This document shows, piece after piece, positions 7,809 to 16,543 of a stretch of 64,000 nucleotides of DNA (position 1 is the first letter of the stretch; each line of letters begins with the position of its first letter). Position numbers and translations under genes: made by a program. Source of the stretch: Verrucomicrobiia bacterium DG1235 (GTDB lineage: Bacteria > Verrucomicrobiota > Verrucomicrobiia > Opitutales > Opitutaceae); contig DS990592.1 of NCBI GenBank assembly GCA_000155695.1, positions 4,105,820-4,169,819 on the forward strand, in the 5' to 3' direction. The notes beneath the pieces are model-generated. The model had not been told where the DNA came from and did no database searches. It was given only the letters and a program-made list of their open reading frames with translations.

Positions 7809-8812
7809 AAGTGTTTTTGTATCAGCTGGGTAATGACGGGGTGGATTTTCTTGGCTAGTGCTCTGTTGGCGTAGGCGATCCAGTTTATGGTCGTGGTGGT
7901 GTCGAGTGGGATGTTGAGGTATTCGGTATGGGGCTGGGTGACGATGACTCCGGCGGCGCGGGCGACGAGGGCGGTGCAGAGATCGTAGGGGTGGCAGGTG
8001 AGGGACTGAGGGAAGCCAAGCTTTGCGAAGGCGAGGGGACGGATGTCGATCACGAGTCGATCGTGTCCGGCGATGAGCTCGTAGAGTTGGCCGCCGGTCG
8101 AGATGTATTGGTCGTCGAATATGAGGGCGTCTTGCTTTTCCGACTCTGGGGTGAGCTCGGCGAAGAGTTCTTCCTCGAAGGCGGCGAGGGCGGCTTTGGC
8201 TTGGGGGAAGAATTTGGCCACGGAGGCGAAGCCGTGGTTGAGGTCGGTGGCTTGGGAAGGGGCGTGGGGGATGGCTTTGATTTCGCCGGTAATCAGGTTT
8301 GTGGATACGCGTTGGAGGGTGGTCGATCCGTCTGGGGAGCGGGTGGCGGAGAGTTGTTCGGAAAGGTATTGTTTGGAGGTGGGGAGCTCGGTCATCACGG
8401 CGACGGCGATGTCTTCGAGCGTGGGTAGGGAGTCGGGGCTCGGTTGCTCGGCGAGGCCGATGAGTGCCCAGGCGGGGCGTTTGTCGTACATGATGCCGCG
8501 GGTGCCGTCGATGGGGTCGATGATGAGTTGGTAGCGGATGGAGGTGGCGGGGGAGTTGGGTGGGAAGGTGACGGTTTGCTCGTCTTCGATGCCTTCCATG
8601 ACGAGGCGGACGGGCTGGTCTGCGGGCCAGTTTTGGGCGAGCCAATCGAGGATGAGTTCTTCGGAGACTTTGTCGATTTGGTAGATGGTGTCGGCGGTGG
8701 TTTGGGCGGCGACGGCGGAGAGCTCGGAGGTAGATCGATGTTGCTGGGCGTAGAGGGTGTCGCGGATGGCGACTCCGAGTTGCTGAAGAAGAGGGAGGAG
8801 TGGAGAGCTAAT
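7805..8812 (-). CDS. Inositol-monophosphatase-like protein with no canonical start codon
   Basis: The first ATG is at 8599, but protein-like sequence continues upstream in frame for about 70 residues (LLQQLGVAIRDTLYAQQ, then TIYQIDKVSEELILDW), as in IMPase-fold proteins, where this helix precedes the metal site. The frame is open to a stop at 8861-8863 and contains no ATG, GTG, TTG or CTG. I place the start provisionally at an ATT at 8812, giving about 335 residues. The metal-binding core is IIDPIDGTRG, followed by a second conserved region FEDQYIS-like (FDDQYISTGGQLYEL) and CHPYDLCTALVARAAG. Function is probably a sugar- or nucleotide-phosphatase-like role. The start could also be a local sequence error. 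Confidence 0.65.
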   Translation of the reverse strand: MSSPLLPLLQQLGVAIRDTLYAQQHRSTSELSAVAAQTTADTIYQIDKVSEELILDWLAQNWPADQPVRLVMEGIEDEQTVTFPPNSPATSIRYQLIIDPIDGTRGIMYDKRPAWALIGLAEQPSPDSLPTLEDIAVAVMTELPTSKQYLSEQLSATRSPDGSTTLQRVSTNLITGEIKAIPHAPSQATDLNHGFASVAKFFPQAKAALAAFEEELFAELTPESEKQDALIFDDQYISTGGQLYELIAGHDRLVIDIRPLAFAKLGFPQSLTCHPYDLCTALVARAAGVIVTQPHTEYLNIPLDTTTTINWIAYANRALAKKIHPVITQLIQKHF

Positions 8813-8862
8813 AGTGAAAGAGGGTTGAGTGCTGGTCGCGGTTCGCTTTGGCTTTTGAATCT

Positions 8863-9216
8863 ATGGTTAAGCTTTACATGTACAAGGGATGCGACGGGTG
8901 TCGCAAGGCGAAGAAGTGGCTTCAGGAGAAGGGTGTGGAATTCGAGGAGGTCGCGATTCGCGAGGTGACTCCGAGCAAGAGCGAGCTCAAGGAGGCTTTG
9001 GCTTCGCATGAAATGAATCTGCGGAAGCTGTTTAATGTGTCCGGTGGGGACTATCGCGAGCTTGGACTTAAGGATAAGCTGCCAAAATTGTCGGTGGACG
9101 AGGCTTTGCAGCTTTTGATGTCGAACGGGAATTTGGTGAAGCGTCCGTTTTTGGTGACAAAACGTGGCTGTATCAGTGGATTTGATACAGTGGTTTGGGA
9201 AGAATTGGTTGGCTGA
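8863..9216 (+). CDS. ArsC/Spx-like thioredoxin-fold protein
   Basis: 117 residues. The N-terminus MVKLYMYKGCDGCRKAKKWL has the redox CxxC pair (C10, C13) of the ArsC/Spx/YffB family. The central helical insert (TPSKSELKEAL, LRKLFNVSGGDYRELGL) and the C-terminal KRPFLV with downstream GF are typical. Family members are either arsenate or glutathionyl reductases or RNA-polymerase-binding regulators. The lack of an RPRR-type arsenate site in this reading makes YffB-like function more likely. It is divergent from the IMPase-like gene with about 50 bases between them. Confidence 0.85.
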   Translation: MVKLYMYKGCDGCRKAKKWLQEKGVEFEEVAIREVTPSKSELKEALASHEMNLRKLFNVSGGDYRELGLKDKLPKLSVDEALQLLMSNGNLVKRPFLVTKRGCISGFDTVVWEELVG

Positions 9217-9243
9217 TCAATCGCGTGACAAGCCCGCTCCCAC

Positions 9244-9525
9244 TTACTTTTTATCGCTGTGGCCGAGGGGGCGGTCGGGGGCGATGCGGTCGCGGACGAG
9301 CTGCTTGAGCTCTTTGGATTCGGGGAAGCGGCCGGCTTCTTTGCGGGAGAAGATGAGTTCGTCGTCGAGGCGGATTTCCAGGATGCCGCCGGTGCCGGGC
9401 TGGAGGGCGACTTCTCCAAGGTCTTGGCCGAAGGTGTTGAGAAGCTCTTGGGCGAGCCAGGCGGCGCGGAGCATCCAGTTGCATTGGCTGCAGTAGAGGA
9501 TGGAGATGCGAGGGGTGCGGTGCAT
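9244..9525 (-). CDS. SelW/Rdx-family thioredoxin-like protein (Cys form)
   Basis: 93 residues. It opens with MHRTPRISILYCSQCNWMLR, containing the CxxC redox pair C12/C15 of the SelT/SelW/SelH (Rdx) family. Family members carry either Cys or selenocysteine at the second position; here it is Cys. The rest shows the GTGGILEIRLDDELIF strand-turn-strand and the KELKQLVRDR helix of the fold. Role is probably redox control, details unknown. The upstream leader contains short direct repeats resembling those before recQ. It ends convergently with the ArsC-like gene, 27 bases away. Confidence 0.85.
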   Translation of the reverse strand: MHRTPRISILYCSQCNWMLRAAWLAQELLNTFGQDLGEVALQPGTGGILEIRLDDELIFSRKEAGRFPESKELKQLVRDRIAPDRPLGHSDKK

Positions 9526-9581
9526 TGAAAAGTGGTGAGTGGTGAAGAGTGAGTGGTGAATTCGGTTGGAATTAGGTTCTT

Positions 9582-11432
9582 CTAGCGGAATTCTTCGGGG
9601 GCGTCGGGGTTGGCGATGATGAATTCGGTGATGGCTTCGAGGAAGGCTTCGCCGTAGGCGGCGAGCTTCTTCATGCCGACGCCGGAGATCTCGGATAGGC
9701 GGTCTTCGTTGGCGGGGAAGTAGCGGGCCATCTCGCGCAGGGTGACGTCGGAGAAGATGATGTAGGGCGGGACGCCTTGCTCGTCGGCGAGCTCTTTGCG
9801 GAGGGAACGAAGGATGGAGAAGAGGTCTTCGTTGCACTCGATGCCGCCTTTGGAGCGGTTGCGGTCGCGTTGTAGGGCGTTGGCGGATACGGGAAGTTTG
9901 GTGAGCTGGATGGGGGTGCGCTCGCGTAGGGCGGTTTTGCCTTTTTCGGTGAGGGAGAGGGCGCCGAAGGCGTCGGGGTCTTGGAAGACGTAGTCGTTGC
10001 GGATGAGCTCGCGGCCGAAGGCTTGCCACTCGGCGCGTTTGTGTTCGCCGCCGATGTTGTAGGTGGTGAGGCGTTCGTGTCCCCATTTGAGGACTTTTTC
10101 GTTGCGGGAGCCGAGGAGGATGTCGGCGATGTGGTTGATGCCGACGCCGAAGGAGGTGACTTGGGAGACGCGGAAGATGCAGGACATGAACTTCTGGGCG
10201 GGGATGGTGCCGTCGAAGGTTTCTTTGGGCTGGTTGCAGTTGTCGCAATTGCCGCAGTTTCCTTCTTTCCAGGTTTCGGAGAAGTAGTCGAGCAGGACGG
10301 CGCGTCGGCAGCGGGAGGATTCGGCATAGTTGACGATCTGGCGTAGTTGTTCTTTGGCGACTTCGCGTTCTTGGGGCTCCTTTTCGGCGATGAAGTTGAG
10401 CTGCTTGGCGACGTCTCCGGGGGAGAAGTACATGACGCATTCGGAGGGGAGTCCGTCGCGTCCGGCGCGTCCGGTTTCTTGGTAGTAGCCTTCGATGTTT
10501 TTTGGAATGTCCTGGTGGATGACGTAGCGGACGTTTGGCTTGTCGATGCCCATGCCGAATGCGATGGTGGCACAGACGACTTTGACCTCGTCGCGGATGA
10601 AGGCGTCTTGGTTTTTGGCGCGTTGGAGGGGCGTCATGCCGGCGTGGTAGGCGATGGCTTCGACGCCTTCTTGACGGAGGCGGTCGGCGGTTTGTTCGGT
10701 GGCTTTGCGGGAGAAGCAGTAGATGATGCCTGACTCGAAGGGGCGGGATTTGACGAACTTGAGGATTTGGCGGAAGACGGCCTGTTTTTGCTCGATGCGG
10801 TAGGCGAGGTTGGGACGGTTGAAGGAGGCGACGTAGTCGGTGGGGTCGTGGAGCTGGAGCTGTTTGACGATGTCGCCTCGTACTCGGTCGGTGGCGGTGG
10901 CGGTGAGGGCCATGAAGGGCGTATCCGGAAACCGTTTACGCAGCTCGGCGAGTTGGCGGTATTCGGGGCGGAAGTCGTGTCCCCATTCGGAGATGCAGTG
11001 GGCTTCGTCGACGGCGAAGCGGCAGACCTTCCATTTCTTGAGGTCTTCGAGGAAGCCGCCGAGCATGAGGCGTTCGGGGGCGACGTAGAGGACTTGGTAG
11101 TCGCCGGCGAAGAGTTTGGCGTAGCGTTGGGCGGCGTCTTTTTTGCCGAGAGAGGAATTGAGGAAGGTGGCGGCGATGCCGTTTTCGGTGAGTCCGTCGA
11201 CTTGGTCCTTCATGAGGGCGATGAGGGGGGAGATGACGACGGTGAGGCCTTCGGAGAGGACGGCGGGGAGCTGGTAGCAGAGGGATTTGCCGCCGCCGGT
11301 GGGAAGGAGCGCGAAGACGTCGCGGCCTGCGAGGGCGTCGGCGACGATCTCGGCTTGGAGGGGGCGGAAGGTGTCGTGTCCGAAGTATTTCTTGAGGGCG
11401 GCGTGGACGCGGTCGGTGGAGGTGGCAGGCAT
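9582..11432 (-). CDS. recQ: ATP-dependent DNA helicase RecQ
   Basis: 616 residues, the usual length for bacterial RecQ. Domains in order: superfamily 2 helicase core with Walker A PTGGGKSL (44-51) and DEAH (142-145, in VDEAHCISEWGHDFRPEY), helicase C-terminal domain with the QETGRAGRDG motif VI, an RQC zinc-binding segment with CGNCDNC near residue 395, a winged helix, and an HRDC domain at about 530-605. RecQ unwinds DNA 3' to 5' in RecF-pathway recombination and fork repair. The gene is followed 56 bases later by the SelW-like gene on the same strand. The leader upstream of the ATG is a run of TTCACTC-type short repeats. Confidence 0.97.
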   Translation of the reverse strand: MPATSTDRVHAALKKYFGHDTFRPLQAEIVADALAGRDVFALLPTGGGKSLCYQLPAVLSEGLTVVISPLIALMKDQVDGLTENGIAATFLNSSLGKKDAAQRYAKLFAGDYQVLYVAPERLMLGGFLEDLKKWKVCRFAVDEAHCISEWGHDFRPEYRQLAELRKRFPDTPFMALTATATDRVRGDIVKQLQLHDPTDYVASFNRPNLAYRIEQKQAVFRQILKFVKSRPFESGIIYCFSRKATEQTADRLRQEGVEAIAYHAGMTPLQRAKNQDAFIRDEVKVVCATIAFGMGIDKPNVRYVIHQDIPKNIEGYYQETGRAGRDGLPSECVMYFSPGDVAKQLNFIAEKEPQEREVAKEQLRQIVNYAESSRCRRAVLLDYFSETWKEGNCGNCDNCNQPKETFDGTIPAQKFMSCIFRVSQVTSFGVGINHIADILLGSRNEKVLKWGHERLTTYNIGGEHKRAEWQAFGRELIRNDYVFQDPDAFGALSLTEKGKTALRERTPIQLTKLPVSANALQRDRNRSKGGIECNEDLFSILRSLRKELADEQGVPPYIIFSDVTLREMARYFPANEDRLSEISGVGMKKLAAYGEAFLEAITEFIIANPDAPEEFR

Positions 11433-11965
11433 TTGGGAAGAGTGTGAGAAAGAGTGAGGTGTGAAAAGTGAAGAGTGAATTGGATTTTGGGAAAGCGGAG
11501 GTGGTTCGGGGGATTTGTTGGAGGGTAGGTTGGACTGGGAGGTGCTCGGAGACTGGTTGTTTACCAGGGATCGCTGCGCGAGCAGGGTGGCTTCGCCAGG
11601 AGGTTTTGGTTTTTGGGAGATGGTTTGGTTTGGGAGAGGGCTGGGAGTGATGATCTGTTTGCGCCGAGCGTTGATGGTTGGATTTGGCTTTGGGGGGAGA
11701 TGGGTAGGCGATGGTGGGTTTGGGGCAAGGGGAAAGGGTGTGGTGTCGCTGGTGGCGACGGTTGGTGAAACGAGGGAGGCGCAATCTGATGTCTAACGTT
11801 AGACATTAGATTGCGCCTTTTTTATGTGGGGATATGGCTTTTACTGAGGTGGGGGTATTGGGTGGAGTCTGGTGAGGCCTTGGAGTTCGGCTGGATCGAG
11901 GGCATGGTCCGGAGCAGGGGATTTGGCTTGCATGCGGGGTGGGGGATGGGGCGTTGTTAATGGGT
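11433..11965. other. Intergenic stretch between recQ and the thioredoxin gene
   Basis: About 530 bases, strongly G-rich on the plus strand, with no convincing protein frame (a plus-strand frame at 11515-11796 has low-complexity Gly/Trp-rich translation). It contains short direct repeats near 11440-11478 and an isolated, very stable plus-strand terminator at 11777-11823. An unannotated small RNA ending at that terminator is possible. Confidence 0.5.
11777..11823 (+). terminator. Isolated long-stem terminator (orphan)
   Basis: Two 21-base arms (11777-11797 and 11798-11818) pair with a single mismatch around the centre AACGTT, followed by six T (11818-11823). The T run places it on the plus strand. 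No plus-strand protein gene lies upstream until 9216, beyond two minus-strand genes. Confidence 0.75.
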
Positions 11966-12898
11966 ATGAAGTTATTCGAAGGTCTTTCTAGGATTTCATT
12001 TTTGTTTGCTGCGGTTTTCGCTTTTGGGGCGTCGCTGTTCGCTGGGGTGGAGGAGCATGACGCTTTGCTGGCGGTGGCGAAGGATAAGGAGGCGGATTTC
12101 GAGTCTGCCTTGGCCAAGGCCATTGAGAATGGGATGGCGGAGGACTTTGTTCTCGAGGCGGAGATCGTTCGTACGCTGAGCACGGGTAACGTGGAGGCGA
12201 TGTTTGACTTGGTACCTCGTATTGACGCGGTGGGAGAGGATTTTCGCTATGGAGTGGGGCGCGATTTCTTTTCGGCGAAGCAGCTAGCGGGGTTTGCGGA
12301 TACGCTGCGCTGCGTGATCGCCTTCAAGGAGGGCGACATGGAGGGGTTTGAGAAGTTCGCCGTCGAGTCGTTTGCGAAGGCTCCGGACTTCAATGGGGCG
12401 TTTGGCATCGGCGAGCTTTTGGCGCGGCAGCGCATGACGGAGGCTGCTGAGTCGGCGATGTCGGATTTTCGCGTGCCGATGGATATGGAGCTGGCGAATA
12501 CGGATGGAGAGAGCAAGACGTTGGCCGAGTGGATGGGCGATGATAAGGCGATGCTGGTCGATTTCTGGGCGAGCTGGTGCGGGCCGTGCATTCGCTTGAT
12601 GCCGAAGCTCAAGGAAAAGCAGGCGTCGCTTTCTGCGCAGGGAATTTTTGTGGCGGGGATCAACACGGATCGTAATGATCAGCTGAACAACGCTCTGAAG
12701 ATTCGCGATCGCGAGGGCATGGAGTCAGTGCCTTGGCTGCTGGACCGGAATGGCGGCGACTTGAGCGGTATGCTGATGATCGACTCGATTCCGCGCATGG
12801 TCTTGATCGACCGCGAGGGCACGGTGCTGTACAACGGACATCCTGTGGATCCGGCGCTAGGGGTGGCTTTGTCTAAGCTCGGCGTGGAGCTGCACTAG
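11966..12898 (+). CDS. TlpA/ResA-like thioredoxin-domain protein, exported
   Basis: 310 residues from the ATG at 11966. A signal peptide or anchor spans about 1-26. Residues 27-165 are a helical, non-conserved region; the thioredoxin-like domain fills about 170-310. Its redox site is DFWASWCGPCIRLMPKL with C205 and C208, followed by a cis-Pro-containing DSIPRMVLIDREG. TlpA-like proteins reduce or isomerise disulfides in the periplasm, often for cytochrome c or envelope proteins. An in-frame ATG at 11960 and a GTG at 11939 are alternatives. Its stop shares CTAG with the convergent acyltransferase gene. Confidence 0.85.
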   Translation: MKLFEGLSRISFLFAAVFAFGASLFAGVEEHDALLAVAKDKEADFESALAKAIENGMAEDFVLEAEIVRTLSTGNVEAMFDLVPRIDAVGEDFRYGVGRDFFSAKQLAGFADTLRCVIAFKEGDMEGFEKFAVESFAKAPDFNGAFGIGELLARQRMTEAAESAMSDFRVPMDMELANTDGESKTLAEWMGDDKAMLVDFWASWCGPCIRLMPKLKEKQASLSAQGIFVAGINTDRNDQLNNALKIRDREGMESVPWLLDRNGGDLSGMLMIDSIPRMVLIDREGTVLYNGHPVDPALGVALSKLGVELH

Positions 12899-13965
12899 AA
12901 TTTGTCTGCTAGGCTTTTGCCGAGGCGGATGCTCGGGCGTTCGACAAAGCGGAAGGAGAGAGCTGCTACGCCGAAGGTGATGAGGGTGGTTAGCAGAATG
13001 TAGAGCTCGAGACGGGTGTGGGGGAGGCTTTTGCTTTCCCAGAGTCTGAGAAGCAGCGTGAAAACGATGGCGTGGAGGAGGTAGGCGGAGTAGGTGGTGC
13101 GTCCGGCGGTGGCTAGCCAACGCGGCGTGCGTTTTATGAGGAAGAATATGGCGAAGAGGGCGAGCCCGAGAGTGTGGCCCCAACCGTACTTGCTCCAAAC
13201 GGGGTCGTCGCTGATGAAGCTCTTCTCGATGCCGGTGATGACGGGGCGGGCGACGAGGTAGACCATGATAGCGAAGGTGATTTTGGCGGCGGTCTTGAGT
13301 TTTTCCGATCGGTTGAAGAGGGGTTCCGTATCCAGTTCGTAGACACAGCGGAAGGTGGCTGTGGTGAACATGATGCAGAGGAAGTAGGCGAGAAAGGGTA
13401 GGTTGCCTTGGTATTGGAGCAGAATGTCGTGCTTCCAGAGATAGAAGGCTGCGGCGAAGCCTACGAGCGAGCTGAGGAGCTTGTACTGTCCGAAAATGAG
13501 GTAGAGGAAGGCGCAGGCGAAGTAGAAGACGAGCTCGATTTCGAGTGTCCAGAACAGGCCCATGATGTGAGGCTCGTCGACGAATACGGCGCCCATGGCG
13601 ATGTTTGAGAAAAGAGTGGAAGGGAGGAGTTCTCTGTTTGTGGATATCCAGAGGACGTAGGCTCCGCTGCCGAGGGCGATCCAATAAATGGGATAGAGGC
13701 GGAAGAAGCGGTTGATGATGAAGGTTTTGAGGGCGAGGAGGCGGTCGCCTTTGAGGGAACTAGGGATGACGAAGCCGCTGATGCAGAAGAAGGCGACGAC
13801 ACCGATGCGGCCGAAGTCGAAGTAGTTGGCCCACTGGCTGGTCCATGTTCCTCCTGATGAGATGCGTAGGAAGGATTCGGATACGTGTTGCCAGATGACG
13901 AGGAAGCAAGCGACGGCGCGAAGGCTGTCGAGGGAGTCGAATCGGTTGTTTGATGGGTTTGAGAT
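12895..13965 (-). CDS. Acyltransferase 3 family membrane protein, start codon unclear
   Basis: About 356 residues if started near 13965. It is an integral membrane O-acyltransferase with about ten helices, of the type that acetylates surface polysaccharides, peptidoglycan or lipids. The conserved opening is RFDSLDSLRAVACFLVIWQH with the catalytic-type His, followed by RIGVVAFFCISGFVI and INRFFRLYPIYW. The first ATG in frame is at 13596, inside the protein. Upstream to the stop at 14026 there is no ATG, GTG, TTG or CTG; ATC at 13963-13965 is the least bad candidate. A frameshift or sequence error near the start is an alternative. Confidence 0.75.
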   Translation of the reverse strand: MSNPSNNRFDSLDSLRAVACFLVIWQHVSESFLRISSGGTWTSQWANYFDFGRIGVVAFFCISGFVIPSSLKGDRLLALKTFIINRFFRLYPIYWIALGSGAYVLWISTNRELLPSTLFSNIAMGAVFVDEPHIMGLFWTLEIELVFYFACAFLYLIFGQYKLLSSLVGFAAAFYLWKHDILLQYQGNLPFLAYFLCIMFTTATFRCVYELDTEPLFNRSEKLKTAAKITFAIMVYLVARPVITGIEKSFISDDPVWSKYGWGHTLGLALFAIFFLIKRTPRWLATAGRTTYSAYLLHAIVFTLLLRLWESKSLPHTRLELYILLTTLITFGVAALSFRFVERPSIRLGKSLADKF

Positions 13966-14074
13966 CTGGACTTTTTTAGGGATGGGGATGCGGGTGACAA
14001 GCGTGCACCGGTTTTGGGAACAGATTTAGGTTGTCGGTGACGGTGGGAATGCCTTTGGTGGCGGGGAATTCGTG

Positions 14075-15178
14075 ATGAAAATCGGAAGTTTAGACCTGGA
14101 GTCCAATTTGTTTCTCTCGCCTTTGGCGGGCTACACGAATCTGCCTTTTCGCCTGACGGCGAAGAGCTTAGGCGGGCTTGGACTGGTGACGACTGACTTG
14201 GTGAACGCTCGCTCTCTGCTCGAGGGCCGCGCGGTGGCGTACAAGATGATTGCCACTGACGTGCGGGAGCAGCCGATGGCGGTGCAGCTTTTTGGCGGCG
14301 TGGCGGAGGAGATGCGGGACGCGGCGGTGATCTGTCAGGAGCGCGGGGCTCAGTCGGTAGACATCAATATGGGGTGTCCGGTGAAGAAGGTGGTCAAGAC
14401 CGGAAGCGGCTCCTCGATGATGAAGAACCATGAGAAGACGCAGGAGCTGGTGAAGGGGATGATCGACGCGGTCGATATCCCGGTGACAGCGAAGATGCGA
14501 CTGGGTTGGGATTCGGACAACATCACGGCACCGGAATTGGCGCGAGCTTTGGAGGATGTTGGCGTATCGGCAATTTTTATACACGGGCGAACGCGTGCTC
14601 AGGGATTCTCCGGCGGGGTGGACCTCGAGGGGATTCGCAAGGTGAAGGAAGCGGTGAGCTCTGTGCCTGTGATTGGAAACGGCGATGTGACCTCACCTGA
14701 GGCGGCCCGTATTATGTTTGAGCGCACGGGGTGCGATGGGGTGAGTATTGGGCGCGGTGCGTTTTATAATCCGTGGATATTTCGACAGACGGTTCATTAT
14801 TTGGATACGGGAGAGTTGTTGCCCGATCCGACTTTCGAGGAGCGCGTGGAGCTGATGCGGGTGCATCTTGAGCGCATGATCGATTTTTACGGCGAATTGA
14901 AGGGGTGTATCCAGTTTCGCAAGGTAGCGGTTTGGTACGCGAAGCGATTTGGGCCGTCGAAGTTTTTCAAGGATAAGGCGATTCGGCTGGAGAGTATGGC
15001 TCACTTCGAGGAGATCATGAGCGAGTACATCGAGTGGCGTCGACGGTTTTGCGACGACTCTGGCGAGCTGCTTGAAAAGTATCGCCCGGTGGATCCGTAT
15101 TCATCGATTACTGACAAGGTTTCGGTAGACGCGGCTGAAAAGATTAAGGTGCCAAAGGGGCCGGTTTCGAACTGGTAG
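14075..15178 (+). CDS. dusB: tRNA-dihydrouridine synthase B
   Basis: 367 residues. The enzyme reduces uridine to dihydrouridine in tRNA D-loops using FMN and NADPH. The TIM-barrel core shows the N-terminal SPLAGYTNLPFR, the catalytic Cys101 in NMGCPVKKV with the nearby KTGSGSSMM, FIHGRTRAQ (substrate His), and the FMN phosphate motif GNGDV and SIGRGAFYNPW. These match the DusB subgroup. A GTG three bases earlier is a possible start. It is followed 21 bases later by a membrane-protein gene and may be cotranscribed with it. Confidence 0.95.
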   Translation: MKIGSLDLESNLFLSPLAGYTNLPFRLTAKSLGGLGLVTTDLVNARSLLEGRAVAYKMIATDVREQPMAVQLFGGVAEEMRDAAVICQERGAQSVDINMGCPVKKVVKTGSGSSMMKNHEKTQELVKGMIDAVDIPVTAKMRLGWDSDNITAPELARALEDVGVSAIFIHGRTRAQGFSGGVDLEGIRKVKEAVSSVPVIGNGDVTSPEAARIMFERTGCDGVSIGRGAFYNPWIFRQTVHYLDTGELLPDPTFEERVELMRVHLERMIDFYGELKGCIQFRKVAVWYAKRFGPSKFFKDKAIRLESMAHFEEIMSEYIEWRRRFCDDSGELLEKYRPVDPYSSITDKVSVDAAEKIKVPKGPVSNW

Positions 15179-15199
15179 GCTAGTCAATCAAGTGCAGGT

Positions 15200-16543
15200 A
15201 TGAGGTGGATACGAGGAAAGGTTCTAATTGTACTGCTTGTTTTAGTTGGCTTGTTTGCCGCGTACACGGGTGGTCGGTTGACAGTAGATAACATGCAGCG
15301 GGATGGCGCTGCTAGTACCTTGTTTGGTTGGGATACGTCGTTTTACTTTTTTTGGCTGCGGTCGGCGGTTTTGGATGGGGATATCGATTTCGAGAATGAT
15401 ATCCGATTAAGCGATACCTTGCCGGAGCAGGAGAAGTCTTATTCGATTAATCGTCTCAAGCGTACGGATACGGGGCTGATTCCGAACAAGTATCCGGTAG
15501 GTTGGGCGGTTTTTCATGCTCCGTGGTTTTTGGCGGGGCATGGAACGGCCTTGGGCCTGGATAAGCTGGGAGTAGATGTCAGGACGGATGGATACGGTAC
15601 GACGTACGAGGTGTTTCTGTATGCGGGGAGTCTTTTCTACGCGGCTTTAAGCATGTGGCTTACCTATCAGCTTCTGCTTCGGTTTTTCGAGAAGCGAGTG
15701 GCGTGGGCGAGTCTTATTTTGGTTTGGGCTTCGAGCTTTCTGATCTTCTACCAGCTGCGGCAGTATGCGATGGCTCATAATCTGACCTATCTTTGTCTGG
15801 TTTCGACTTTCTATTGGATCTTCGCGATTCGGGAAATGCCGCCTTTGAAGCGGAATTGGGCGATGCTCGGCTTGTCGGTGGGGATGCTGGCGATCACGCG
15901 TTACCAGGCGGTGGTTTACTTGCTTTTCCCGTTTCTGATCGCGGTCTGGGAGTTGGGGTCGCGACGCGCGACTTTGAAGGCGGCGGGCGTGTGCCTGCTA
16001 AGCTTGGCGCTGCCGGTGGTTCTGCAGTTGTTTTGCTGGAAGCTGCTTTACGGGACGTGGCTGGTCTACACTTACGAGGGCGAGGGCTTTTTGTGGGCGG
16101 ATCCGGCTTGGGGGAAAAGCTTGTTCAACGCTAATCATGGCTTGATTTATTGGCACCCGATTTTCGCTCTGGGATTGTTAGGTCTTCTTGTATTTCTTTT
16201 TTCAAGACAGCTTGTCTTGTCGTGGACTTGGCTGGTATCGATCGCGGCGGTTTACTACATTAACGCGGCTTGGCACTGCTGGTGGTTTGGGGTGTCGTTT
16301 GGGAACCGCGCTTACGAGGGGGTGACGCTGTTTTTGTTTTTTGGAGTGGCGGCTTTACTGAAGGCGGTGGAGGGGAGGCCGGTAGCGTTGAAAGGCGCAT
16401 TGTGGACAGTGCTTGTGGCTTTGGCTGTTTGGAATATCGGGGTAATGAATGTGGTGATTTACTCGTGGATAACAGGGGTTGGGCTGACGGGAGCGGAAAG
16501 TTTTGGGGATTTGGGTAGAGCGATTCTGGAGTTTTGGTTCTAG
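15200..16543 (+). CDS. Polytopic membrane protein, GT-C glycosyltransferase-like
   Basis: 447 residues with about ten to eleven predicted membrane segments. After the first helix comes a long external loop with GWDTSFYFFWLRSAVLDGDI, resembling the loop of GT-C fold mannosyl- or arabinosyltransferases, where acidic residues bind the polyprenyl-phosphate sugar. Later conserved-looking pieces are LFNANHGLIYWHP and AWHCWWFGVSFGNRAYEG. I cannot assign donor or acceptor. It follows dusB closely. The stop overlaps that of the convergent DUF3859-like gene in CTAG. Confidence 0.6.
   Translation: MRWIRGKVLIVLLVLVGLFAAYTGGRLTVDNMQRDGAASTLFGWDTSFYFFWLRSAVLDGDIDFENDIRLSDTLPEQEKSYSINRLKRTDTGLIPNKYPVGWAVFHAPWFLAGHGTALGLDKLGVDVRTDGYGTTYEVFLYAGSLFYAALSMWLTYQLLLRFFEKRVAWASLILVWASSFLIFYQLRQYAMAHNLTYLCLVSTFYWIFAIREMPPLKRNWAMLGLSVGMLAITRYQAVVYLLFPFLIAVWELGSRRATLKAAGVCLLSLALPVVLQLFCWKLLYGTWLVYTYEGEGFLWADPAWGKSLFNANHGLIYWHPIFALGLLGLLVFLFSRQLVLSWTWLVSIAAVYYINAAWHCWWFGVSFGNRAYEGVTLFLFFGVAALLKAVEGRPVALKGALWTVLVALAVWNIGVMNVVIYSWITGVGLTGAESFGDLGRAILEFWF

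Noticed and set aside
8395-9009. Minus-strand open frame of 204 codons over the IMPase-like gene start
   Set aside because: Ser/Pro/Thr-rich translation typical of an off-frame shadow; it runs through both the IMPase-like coding region and the opposite-strand ArsC-like gene.
9671-10733. Long alternative frames across recQ on both strands
   Set aside because: They lie entirely within recQ; the Val/Gly/Asp-rich plus-strand and Ser/Pro-rich minus-strand translations reflect codon bias of recQ.
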